In this document: positions 6,522 to 12,931 of the stretch, piece after piece
Layout: each line of letters begins with the position of its first letter
How positions within the stretch are numbered: position 1 is the stretch's first letter
Source: a virus
Reading direction: 5' to 3' (one strand)
Virus record (IMG/VR): IMGVR_UViG_3300042906_001042
Location: 1-38,910 of that record
Length of the DNA: 38,910 bases
Translations under genes and position numbers: made by a program
Notes under the pieces: generated by a model
Told to the model about the DNA's origin: nothing
What the model saw: only the letters and a program-made list of their open reading frames with translations
Databases searched by the model: none

Positions 6522-6593
6522 ATGGTTCTCGGATGGCAGGATTTCGTCGTGATCGGCATCATCGTCTGGGCGCTGCTGGACGGCAGGCGATAG
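6522..6593 (+). CDS. Tiny membrane peptide (23 aa)
   Basis: MVLGWQDFVVIGIIVWALLD followed by GRR: one hydrophobic helix with a basic end. GGAGG lies five bases before the ATG and a TAG stop follows. The gene stands alone between the DUF2312 gene and the replication genes, flanked by hairpins on both sides. It resembles in size and plan the 21-, 27- and 28-aa membrane peptides of the leftward operons. Confidence 0.6.
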   Translation: MVLGWQDFVVIGIIVWALLDGRR

Positions 6594-6609
6594 CCGGGCT
6601 AGAAATGAC

Positions 6610-6664
6610 GCGCCCCGGCCTGCGCAAACAGACCGGGGCGCAACGGACTGCCACAACCAGTCCG
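6610..6664 (+). terminator. Tandem hairpins after the 23-aa peptide gene (possible attenuator)
   Basis: There are two perfect dyads in a row: GCGCCCCGG (6610-6618) with CCGGGGCGC (6633-6641), and CGGACT (6644-6649) with AGTCCG (6659-6664). No T-run follows, so factor-independent termination is doubtful. The structure could attenuate transcription into the replication genes or stabilise the upstream mRNA. Confidence 0.45.
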
Positions 6665-6726
6665 GCCACGATGGCGCGCCGAACCTATCGCGCGCGACGG
6701 GCCGGATCAACGTCGAAAGGGCGCTG

Positions 6727-7605
6727 ATGGACCCGCTCGTACCAGCCGAAGTCGATCTTCGGAATTTCCACTACATGCCGCTCGACGTCGTGCGACTGCG
6801 CGACAGCGACCTCGCGGGCGTCGAGGACGCCGAGGTGTTCCGGGCTGCCGTCCTGGCGTGGTGCGCGGCTTGGCACCAAGTCCCCGCCGCCTCCCTGCCC
6901 GACGACGACGCGATCCTTGCCCGCCTGACCGGGTACGGGCGCGATCTTGCGACCTGGAAGCGGGTCCGCGAGGGCGGCGCGCTGCGCGGCTTTGTGCGGT
7001 GCAGCGATGGCCGTCTATACCATCGCGTCGTGGCCGAGAAGGCCTTGGAAGCATGGGAGAAAAAGGCCCGGCAGTCCGAGCGCACTAAGCGCGCCACGGA
7101 CGCCGCTGCGGAGCGCGCACGGATCCGTCGCGAATCCGTTACGGATTCCGTCGAGGCGTCCGTTACGGACTCCAAGGGAGAGGAGAGGAGAGGAGACGAG
7201 AGTAAGGGAAGCTCTACCAACGGAAACGATAGAGACAGTTCTGGATCCTTAGGAGCGCGCGCTTCGCCGCGCGCCGACCGAGGAACCCGCCTGCCCGACG
7301 ATTGGTCGCCTTCGGAGGATGATCGGGCCTTCGCCAGCGCACTCGGCGTCGCGGTCGAGCGCGAGGCGGCGTCGTTCAGGGACTACTGGCACGCGAAGCC
7401 CGGCGCGGACGGGCGCAAGGTCAACTGGAGCGCGACCTGGAGGAACTGGGTGCGCCGCAGCAGCGAACGGAGGACGACGAATGGCACAGGATCTCGCACG
7501 GGCAACGGTTTTCTCGCAGTCGCTCGGGAACTGGCTGCAGAGGGCCGAGACCGAGACGCCGGGCTCGCAACTTTCGATCCCCCCGAGCGTCCGGGCCGAG
7601 GCTGA
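6727..7605 (+). CDS. DUF1376-containing replication initiation-type protein (292 aa)
   Basis: The N-terminal ~100 residues match DUF1376 (FHYMPLDVVRLRDSDLAG, then AVLAWCAAWHQVPAASLPDD and a TWKRVREGG region). A polar linker (about 105-190) contains an eight-residue repeat (VTDSVEAS). The C-terminal helical part (LPDDWSPSEDDRAF, SFRDYWHAKPG, WSATWRNWVRR) resembles DnaT-type or phage O-type modules. The last ~40 residues overlap the next gene in another frame and look less conserved. By analogy with lambda O, the linker DNA may hold the origin. The replication role is inferred from domains and position. Confidence 0.78.
   Translation: MDPLVPAEVDLRNFHYMPLDVVRLRDSDLAGVEDAEVFRAAVLAWCAAWHQVPAASLPDDDAILARLTGYGRDLATWKRVREGGALRGFVRCSDGRLYHRVVAEKALEAWEKKARQSERTKRATDAAAERARIRRESVTDSVEASVTDSKGEERRGDESKGSSTNGNDRDSSGSLGARASPRADRGTRLPDDWSPSEDDRAFASALGVAVEREAASFRDYWHAKPGADGRKVNWSATWRNWVRRSSERRTTNGTGSRTGNGFLAVARELAAEGRDRDAGLATFDPPERPGRG
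7135..7200. repeat. Origin-like iterons and purine tract inside the replication gene
   Basis: Two near-identical 15-mers, TCCGTTACGGAtTCC (7135-7149) and TCCGTTACGGAcTCC (7159-7173), lie 24 bases apart. Each is itself a dyad (TCCG-TTA-CGGA). They are followed by a pure purine tract (7174-7196, AAGGGAGAGGAGAGG...). Dyad iterons followed by a strand-biased tract within the linker of an initiator gene resemble the lambda origin layout. Inference only. Confidence 0.5.
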
Positions 7606-8068
7606 ACGCGCCCTGCAGGCCGTCGAGGACGCGCTGCAGCCCGCGCCGCAGGCGACCGTCGAGCGGTGGCTCGGCGCGCTTGGGACGCTCGTCGCGGGTC
7701 AGCTTAGCGCCGAGGACGCCAGGACGCGGATCGCGGCCTACGCGGCGATGCTGGCCTATCCGCGCCATGCGTATACCCGCTCGAGCCTCGACGCAGCGGC
7801 GCGCAGCTGCAAGTGGTTCCCGAGCTACGCCGAGGTCTGCCAGCTGCTCGACGCCGAGGTCGCGGCCGCGCACCGCCAGCGGCACCTCCTGCGGCGAGCG
7901 ATCGCGGCGCCGGTCGAGGGCGACAGGCCGGTGGGGCGGTACTCGGCCATGACCGACGCGCAGAGGGCCGAGTTTGACGCCGCGATGGCGAAGTTCAGGT
8001 CCCGGTTCTCCTCGGATGCCTCTAGGAACGCCGAGGATGGCTCAGGAACGCCGGAAGGGGTTCGGTAG
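7481..8068 (+). CDS. Probable replication accessory protein (helicase-loader position, 195 aa)
   Basis: The ATG at 7481 has GGAGG seven bases upstream and lies 125 bases inside the previous gene in another frame. The protein is helical and Ala/Arg-rich. It has a central segment AYAAMLAYPRHAYTRSSLDA followed by RSCKWFPSYAEVCQLLDAEV, a pattern I associate with phage proteins paired with DUF1376 initiators. By order it corresponds to lambda P. No ATPase motif is visible, so it would be a non-AAA loader if it is one. The 3' end forms one arm of a long inverted repeat. Confidence 0.65.
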   Translation: MAQDLARATVFSQSLGNWLQRAETETPGSQLSIPPSVRAEAERALQAVEDALQPAPQATVERWLGALGTLVAGQLSAEDARTRIAAYAAMLAYPRHAYTRSSLDAAARSCKWFPSYAEVCQLLDAEVAAAHRQRHLLRRAIAAPVEGDRPVGRYSAMTDAQRAEFDAAMAKFRSRFSSDASRNAEDGSGTPEGVR

Positions 8069-8114
8069 TCAGCGCGACCCACATCTTCCGCTTCCGCTCT
8101 TCCTGAGCCATCCT
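8034..8114. repeat. 81-bp inverted repeat between the replication and HNH genes
   Basis: Bases 8034-8048 (AGGATGGCTCAGGAA) pair perfectly with 8100-8114. After a 3x3 internal loop, CGGAAG (8052-8057) pairs with CTTCCG (8091-8096), leaving a 33-base loop. The left arm is the last coding part of the replication accessory gene. The right arm is noncoding, so it looks like an inverted copy of the gene end. It could stop transcription before the HNH gene or mark an insertion scar. No T-run follows. Confidence 0.8.
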
Positions 8115-8138
8115 AGGAAGAAATCAACGGAGCAGCTC

Positions 8139-8498
8139 GTGAGCGTGTGCGTTTACTGCGGAGATGCGGCCACCGAAAAAGATCACATCATCCCGTATTC
8201 CTATGCGGGGATGTGTTCGGTCAGAAGCGGCAAGGCGGGGAACTACGCTGGAGAAACCGTCCCAGCTTGCAAGGATTGCAACTCTTGGCTTGGTAGCCGA
8301 ATGATCCTTACCGTCGCGGAGCGAAAAAAAGCCGTGGCAAGGTCTCTTCCCAAGAGATACGCCAAGCTCCTCAGAGCGCCCAACTGGACGTTAGAGGAGC
8401 TTGAAGAAATTGAACAATCACTCAGAACAGCCATCGAGACGACGGCGAAGAAAAAGGCGGCAATTAAGCGCAGGATTAGGTGGGCGTCAGAAGCTTGA
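8139..8498 (+). CDS. HNH endonuclease (119 aa)
   Basis: Zinc-type HNH: CxxC at Cys4 and Cys7, EKDHIIP with Asp15-His16, and CKDCN with Cys44, Cys47 and Asn48. The GTG at 8139 has GGAG six bases upstream; a longer in-frame ATG at 8037 lies within the inverted repeat and lacks a spaced site. The gene is clearly A+T-richer than its neighbours, with Lys codons AAA and AAG in use, suggesting recent acquisition. HNH proteins beside terminase genes assist cos cleavage in some phages. A homing-type nuclease is the other reading. Confidence 0.8.
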   Translation: MSVCVYCGDAATEKDHIIPYSYAGMCSVRSGKAGNYAGETVPACKDCNSWLGSRMILTVAERKKAVARSLPKRYAKLLRAPNWTLEELEEIEQSLRTAIETTAKKKAAIKRRIRWASEA

Positions 8499-8631
8499 GC
8501 GCTTTTCGTGTCGGAGGTGCGGCGAGAGGTGGGCGTGAACGCAGGGCGATATGCGGTTGACGCATGGCGCGGCGCGGGGCATCATCATTGCAGATCCCGT
8601 ATGTTCAAAGACGGCGAATAAAATCAACGAC

Positions 8632-8871
8632 ATGGCTGCGCGCAAAAACAAGCTGCGGCTCAACGACGACTGGAAGGCGAAGATCCAGGCGTCGAACCTG
8701 TGCTGGCGTCTCGCCGCGCACGTCGAGGGCAAGATCGAATTGAGCCCGACGCAGGTCCGCGCCGCTGAGATCCTGCTTCGCAAGACCGTGCCAGACCTTG
8801 GCCGCACCGAGGTAACCGGCCCCGAGGGCGGCCCTCAGGTCATCCGCTACGAGTGGAGCGAGCCCGAGTGA
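8632..8871 (+). CDS. Small terminase subunit-like protein (79 aa)
   Basis: A basic N-terminus (MAARKNKLRLNDDWKAKIQA) is followed by a helical part, IELSPTQVRAAEILLRKTVP, and a short acidic tail with GPEGGPQVIRYEW. This family commonly precedes the large terminase gene in podoviruses and would recognise phage DNA to start packaging. The ATG at 8632 has no good ribosome-binding site. A start at 8551 is possible but adds a poorly composed N-terminus. The end overlaps the terminase GTG (GTGA). The 133-base gap before it (8499-8631) shows a TTGACG (8557-8562) but no convincing -10. Confidence 0.68.
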   Translation: MAARKNKLRLNDDWKAKIQASNLCWRLAAHVEGKIELSPTQVRAAEILLRKTVPDLGRTEVTGPEGGPQVIRYEWSEPE

Positions 8872-10217
8872 GCGCGCCGCGCGTGCAGACCGTGCGGCTG
8901 CCTTACTCGCCTCGGCGAGCGTTCCTGCCGTTCCATCGCCGCACGCAACGCTGGGCCTGCCTCGTCGCGCATCGGCGCGCAGGGAAAACGGTTGCCGCGG
9001 TCAACGATCTGATCCGAGCCGCGATCACCGCGCAGCGGCCGCACGCGCATTATGCCTACGTCGCGCCGTATCGCTCGCAGGCCAAGTCCGTCGCGTGGGA
9101 CTACCTGAAACGCTTCGCCGCGCCCGCCACCGCTGGCGTCAACGAGGCCGAGCTGCTGCTCACGACGCAGACGGGCGCGAAGATCCAGCTGTTCGGCGCG
9201 GACAACGCCGACGCCATGCGCGGCCTCGGGTTCGACGGCGTCTACCTCGATGAATACGGCGATTTCCGCCCCTCGGTCTGGGGCAACGTCATCCGCCCGA
9301 CGCTCTCGGACAAGCAGGGCTGGGCGGTGATCGGCGGGACGCCCAAGGGCCGCAACCAGTTCTACGAGGCCTTCGACGCCGCGCAGCGCAGCCCAGACTG
9401 GTTCTGCCTGCGCCTGCCGGCCAGCGCCTCGGGCATCCTGCCGCCGACCGAGCTTCACGCCCTGCGCGCGCAACTGACGCAGGACCAGTACGACCAGGAG
9501 TACGAATGCAGCTTTGAGGCCGCGATCCTCGGCGCGTTCTACGGCGTCGAGATGCGCGAGGCCTCGGACGCGGGCCGCATCGGGCGCGTCCCGCACGATC
9601 CCGACCGCCCGGTGTTCACGGCGTGGGACATCGGCTACCGCGACGACACGGCGATCTGGTTCTACCAAGTCGCTGGCGGCGAGGTGCATCTGATCGACTA
9701 CCATGCCAGCAGCGGCTCGACCGTCGCGGATCTAGCCGAGGTCGTCGCAGGCAAGCCCTACCGCTACGCCCGCCACCACCTACCGCACGACGCGCGAGCG
9801 AAGACGCTGGCAAGCGGCGGGCGCAGCGTGGTCGAGCAGCTCGCGGCGTTGCTGGGCGGCATCGGCAAGTTCCAGATCGTGGCCGACCTTGGCGTGCAAG
9901 ACGGCATCCAAGCCGCGCGCCTGGTCCTGCCACGCTGCTGGTTCGACGCCGACCTCTGCCGCGATGGTATCGAGGCCCTGCGCCAGTACCAGCGCGAGTA
10001 CGACGAGGACAAGCGCGCCTTCCGCGCGACGCCTAGGCATGATTGGACCTCGCATCCTGCCGACGCTTTCCGTATGCTGGCCGTCGCGTGGCGCGAAGAG
10101 GCGCCCGTCGAGCCGCCTCGGGCCGACCGCCCGCTGCTCGTCGGCGCCGCAAACGCAGCCACGCTGAACGACATGTGGGCCGCGCACGACGCGCGCAGCA
10201 GGAGCGCCAGGATATGA
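8868..10217 (+). CDS. terL: Terminase large subunit
   Basis: The 449 residues from GTG 8868 carry an N-terminal ATPase: Walker A AHRRAGKT (34-41), Walker B GVYLDEYGDF (124-133, Asp128-Glu129) and a coupling-type GGTPKGRNQF. The C-terminal RNase H-like nuclease has AWDIGYRDDTAIW (Asp254, with Asp259 or Asp260) and a late SHPADAFRML (Asp399). It pumps DNA into the procapsid and cuts the concatemer. The length is usual for the family. The start overlaps the small-subunit stop and the next ATG overlaps its own stop. Confidence 0.93.
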   Translation: MSAPRVQTVRLPYSPRRAFLPFHRRTQRWACLVAHRRAGKTVAAVNDLIRAAITAQRPHAHYAYVAPYRSQAKSVAWDYLKRFAAPATAGVNEAELLLTTQTGAKIQLFGADNADAMRGLGFDGVYLDEYGDFRPSVWGNVIRPTLSDKQGWAVIGGTPKGRNQFYEAFDAAQRSPDWFCLRLPASASGILPPTELHALRAQLTQDQYDQEYECSFEAAILGAFYGVEMREASDAGRIGRVPHDPDRPVFTAWDIGYRDDTAIWFYQVAGGEVHLIDYHASSGSTVADLAEVVAGKPYRYARHHLPHDARAKTLASGGRSVVEQLAALLGGIGKFQIVADLGVQDGIQAARLVLPRCWFDADLCRDGIEALRQYQREYDEDKRAFRATPRHDWTSHPADAFRMLAVAWREEAPVEPPRADRPLLVGAANAATLNDMWAAHDARSRSARI

Positions 10218-10330
10218 GCGAGTCGAGCGAGTACCACGCCGCGATGGGCGAGTTCGCCGGGCATATGCTCTGCACCGCCATCGCCTCGCTGATCGACGCG
10301 ACGATCTACAAGCCCCGTTCCCTGTCCTGA
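10214..10330 (+). CDS. Small hypothetical protein (38 aa)
   Basis: MSESSEYHAAMGEFAGHMLC followed by TAIASLIDATIYKPRSLS. The ATG overlaps the terminase stop (ATGA) and the gene ends just before a strong GAGGAGG site for the next one. It is weakly hydrophobic in the middle. No family recognised; kept because of the stop/start coupling. Confidence 0.5.
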   Translation: MSESSEYHAAMGEFAGHMLCTAIASLIDATIYKPRSLS

Positions 10331-10340
10331 GGAGGCCCAG

Positions 10341-10646
10341 ATGGCCGGCGTCAGCTACCCCTACCGCTACCAATACGAGACCGTCGCGGTCTCGCAGTCG
10401 AACCAGGTTCTCGGCGGCACGGGCGCGGCAGGCGACTACCTGCACCGCCTCGTCGTCGCCGTCGCGACCGCCGCGACCTCGACGGTCTCGGTGATCGACG
10501 GCTCGACCACGATCCTGTCGATCCCCGCCAACACGCCGGTCGGCGTCTACGACGTGGACATCGAAGCGGCGGCGGTGACCGGCCCGTGGAAGATCACGAC
10601 CGGCGCGGGCGTCACCGTCCTTGCCGTCGGCATCTTCTCGGCGTGA
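10341..10646 (+). CDS. Probable virion protein, beta-rich (101 aa)
   Basis: The ATG follows GAGGAGG by five bases. The sequence is Gly/Thr/Val-rich with alternating hydrophobic residues (LHRLVVAVATAATSTVSVID, then VTGPWKITTGAGVTVLAVGI), as in small beta-sandwich decoration or fibre domains. It lies at the start of the structural block, right after the terminase. Role inferred from composition and place only. Confidence 0.65.
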   Translation: MAGVSYPYRYQYETVAVSQSNQVLGGTGAAGDYLHRLVVAVATAATSTVSVIDGSTTILSIPANTPVGVYDVDIEAAAVTGPWKITTGAGVTVLAVGIFSA

Positions 10647-10650
10647 TGCC

Positions 10651-10809
10651 ATGAACAAGGCTGGCCTCTACGCCAACATCCTCGCCAAGCAGGAGCGGAT
10701 CAAGGCCGGCTCCGGCGAGAAGATGAAGCGCCCCGGCGAGAAGGGCAGGCCGAGCGAGGCCGACTTCAAACAGGCCGCGAAGACCGCGAAGCCGGAGAAC
10801 AAGCGATGA
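10651..10809 (+). CDS. Small basic phage protein (52 aa)
   Basis: A Lys-rich peptide beginning MNKAGLYANILAKQERIKAG and continuing with SGEKMKRPGEKGRPSEADFK. This K-G-P-rich plan recurs in podovirus genomes between terminase and portal, usually followed, as here, by a DUF6321-like gene. Ribosome-binding site weak. Its end overlaps the next start by four bases. Confidence 0.68.
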   Translation: MNKAGLYANILAKQERIKAGSGEKMKRPGEKGRPSEADFKQAAKTAKPENKR

Positions 10810-11099
10810 GCAGCCCGGCGTGGCAGCGCAAGGAAGGCCAGAACCCCAAAGGCGGGCTCAACGAGAAGGGCCGCGCGTCCTACAAGGCCGAAACCGGCGG
10901 CACGCTCAAGGCCCCGGTGAAGTCCGGCGACAACCCGCGCCGCGCCTCGTTCCTCGCGCGCATGGGCAACATGCCCGGCCCGATGGAGAAGAACGGCAAG
11001 CCGACCCGCCTCGCCCTGGCGCTGCGCGCATGGGGCGCGTCGAGCAAGGAAGACGCCCGATTGAAGGCCCGCGCCATAAGCGCGCGCAACAAGGAGTGA
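10806..11099 (+). CDS. DUF6321-like conserved phage protein (97 aa)
   Basis: The pattern PAWQRKEGQNPKGGLNEKGR, then ASYKAETGGTLKAPV, NPRRASFLARMGNMPGPM and ALRAWGASSKEDA is typical of the family I know as DUF6321, found in phage packaging and head regions. Basic, presumably cytoplasmic or virion-associated. Function not established. The start overlaps the stop of the 52-aa gene. Confidence 0.75.
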   Translation: MSSPAWQRKEGQNPKGGLNEKGRASYKAETGGTLKAPVKSGDNPRRASFLARMGNMPGPMEKNGKPTRLALALRAWGASSKEDARLKARAISARNKE

Positions 11100-11104
11100 T
11101 GCCG

Positions 11105-11713
11105 ATGGCAATGACCCGCGACGAGCAGGACGCATTCGATCGCCGCATGGCGGGCATCATGGACCCGATGCTGCGCCCCGAAGGCACCGCCGGAGGCCCG
11201 GTGCGGTCCTACTCGCTCGACGACATCCGCCGCTTCCTCGGCTTCGGTAGTCGCCCGGCAATGTCGCCCGCCGAGGTCGCGGACGCCGCGCAGATGTACG
11301 AGCGGTTGCCAAACCCCGCGCTGCCTCCGACGCCGCCCGGCGGCTACGACGCCCCGTCGCCTTCGATCCCGTACATGCCCTCGACCGACCCGCGCGGCGC
11401 TGCGGCTCCGATCCCGCCGCCGCCGGCCCCGCGCGCTGCCCGGCCTCGTCCGCGCCTTCCGGCCATGCAAGGCGTCCCGAGCGAAGCCGACATGCAGTTC
11501 CAGCCCGCACGCCCCGACACGTTCGGCGGCCTGTCGCCCGCGGACATGGCGGCGATGGCCGCGCCCGCGCCCGTGCCGTCCCCTGTGATGGACCCAATCA
11601 GCCCGCCGCCGGCCCGGCCGATCGCCGCGCGCGGTCGCCCGTCGCCTGCCGATCTCGCTCGGGCGTTGCGCGAGTCCGACGAGCGGTTCGCGCGTAGCAC
11701 CGCGCAGCGATGA
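11105..11713 (+). CDS. Pro/Ala-rich hypothetical protein (202 aa)
   Basis: The N-terminal part is folded-looking and charged (MAMTRDEQDAFDRRMAGIMD). The middle and C-terminal parts are low-complexity, Pro/Ala/Arg-rich (PIPPPPAPRAARPRPRLP). AAGGAG lies eight bases before the ATG at 11105; an ATG at 11099 is too close to it. It may be a disordered virion or chaperone-type protein; no family recognised. The stop overlaps the glycosyltransferase start. Confidence 0.65.
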   Translation: MAMTRDEQDAFDRRMAGIMDPMLRPEGTAGGPVRSYSLDDIRRFLGFGSRPAMSPAEVADAAQMYERLPNPALPPTPPGGYDAPSPSIPYMPSTDPRGAAAPIPPPPAPRAARPRPRLPAMQGVPSEADMQFQPARPDTFGGLSPADMAAMAAPAPVPSPVMDPISPPPARPIAARGRPSPADLARALRESDERFARSTAQR

Positions 11714-12309
11714 TCACCATCGCCACCGTCCTGCGCTCTGGCGGCGAGTACGAGCCCCGGCACGTCGTCGCGCTCCGCGACATGTGCCGACGGTTCGCGC
11801 CGATGCACCGCTTCATCTGCCTGACAGACAAGCCCAACGCGCTGCCGTTAGAGACGATCGAGCTCCTCCACGATTGGCCGGGCTGGTGGTCGAAGATGGA
11901 GATCTTCCGGCTGCGCGGGCCGGTGCTGTACCTCGACCTCGACACCGTGATCGTGCGGGACATTTCGCCGGTCATCGAGCTGGCGGGCGACGACGAGTTC
12001 GTCATCCTGCGCGACTTCTACCGCGGCCGGATGAACAAGGCCGCGATGCAGTCGAGCATGATGCTGTGGTCGGGCGACATGAGCCGCCTCTACCGCGCCT
12101 TTCGCGAGGACCCGCGCTTCTACCTCGGCGGCGACCAGGAGTGGCTCGAGCAGCACCTCGACATCGCGCCCGCCTACTGGCAGGACATCTGCCCGCGCTC
12201 GATCAGCAGCTTCAAGGCCAGCCCGCGCTCGGCCTCGGAGCGCATCATCATCTTCCACGGCCACCCGCGCCCGTGGGAACAGGACGAGGTCAAGTATGCA
12301 GCGGCGTGA
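11710..12309 (+). CDS. Glycosyltransferase-like protein with DxD motif (199 aa)
   Basis: It begins ITIATVLRSGGEYEPRHVVA and has a clear metal/nucleotide-sugar motif, VLYLDLDTVIV (Asp76-x-Asp78). WPGWWSKMEIF and a late FHGHPRPWE also resemble GT-A-fold proteins of the GT8 type. It presumably transfers a sugar from a nucleotide donor; the acceptor is unknown. Its location inside the head-gene block, next to an FkbM methyltransferase gene, suggests modification of virion or cell-surface glycans. Overlaps both neighbours. Confidence 0.78.
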   Translation: MITIATVLRSGGEYEPRHVVALRDMCRRFAPMHRFICLTDKPNALPLETIELLHDWPGWWSKMEIFRLRGPVLYLDLDTVIVRDISPVIELAGDDEFVILRDFYRGRMNKAAMQSSMMLWSGDMSRLYRAFREDPRFYLGGDQEWLEQHLDIAPAYWQDICPRSISSFKASPRSASERIIIFHGHPRPWEQDEVKYAAA

Positions 12310-12931
12310 AGGCTGGCATGTCCCTGACGCCGATCAGGTGGCGCTGGAGATCATCCTCGCGGAGGTGGGCGACCTCGACACCGACATCCTGCCGCTGACG
12401 TCGAGCCGGCGCACCGTCGTGCAGGCGGGCGGCAACATCGGCATCTGGCCGGTCGCGCTGGCCGGGCATTTCGACAAGGTGCTGACGGTCGAGCCCGACG
12501 AGGAGAACCACGCGGCGCTGCTGCTGAATCTCGACGAGCGGCTCAAGGGCGCCGACCGGGCCAAGGTCTCGGCCTATCGCGGCGCGTTCGGCGCGTCGGC
12601 TGGCACGGGCGCGATGGACAGGTTCGATCGCCACAACATCGGCGCGCATCGCGTGAAGAACGGCGCCGAGTTCTCGATCATGCGGATCGACAGCTTCGAC
12701 ATCGACGACTGCGACCTCCTGTGCCTCGACGTCGAGGGCTACGAGCATTTCGCGGTGCAGGGCGCGAAGGAGACGATCTTTCGCTCCTGGCCGACCATCG
12801 TGCTCGAGTTGAAGGGGCTGGGCGAGCGGTACGGCGCGACCGACGTTGACACCATCACCATGCTGGCCGATTGGGGCTACATGATCGCGGGCCATGTGCA
12901 TCGCGACGTCATCTTCCGAAGGAGGCCGTGA
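12296..12931 (+). CDS. FkbM-family SAM-dependent methyltransferase (211 aa)
   Basis: SAM-binding motif I is VVQAGGNIGIWPVA (about 41-54), with the acidic residue in TVEPDEEN (Glu66). The family-typical LLCLDVEGYEHFAVQGAKET comes later, followed by PTIVLELKG. FkbM enzymes O-methylate sugars and small molecules. It overlaps the glycosyltransferase gene by 14 bases and is preceded by GAGG six bases from its ATG. Paired with that gene it may cap a transferred sugar. Confidence 0.83.
   Translation: MQRREGWHVPDADQVALEIILAEVGDLDTDILPLTSSRRTVVQAGGNIGIWPVALAGHFDKVLTVEPDEENHAALLLNLDERLKGADRAKVSAYRGAFGASAGTGAMDRFDRHNIGAHRVKNGAEFSIMRIDSFDIDDCDLLCLDVEGYEHFAVQGAKETIFRSWPTIVLELKGLGERYGATDVDTITMLADWGYMIAGHVHRDVIFRRRP

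Noticed and set aside
8508-8621. Possible 37-codon gene from GTG 8508 to TAA 8621
   Set aside because: No well-placed ribosome-binding site, histidine-run composition and no recognisable features. I cannot separate it from noncoding DNA.
8551-8631. Longer start for the small terminase-like gene (ATG 8551)
   Set aside because: The added 27 residues differ in composition from the rest, and the typical basic N-terminus begins at 8632. Left open but not chosen.
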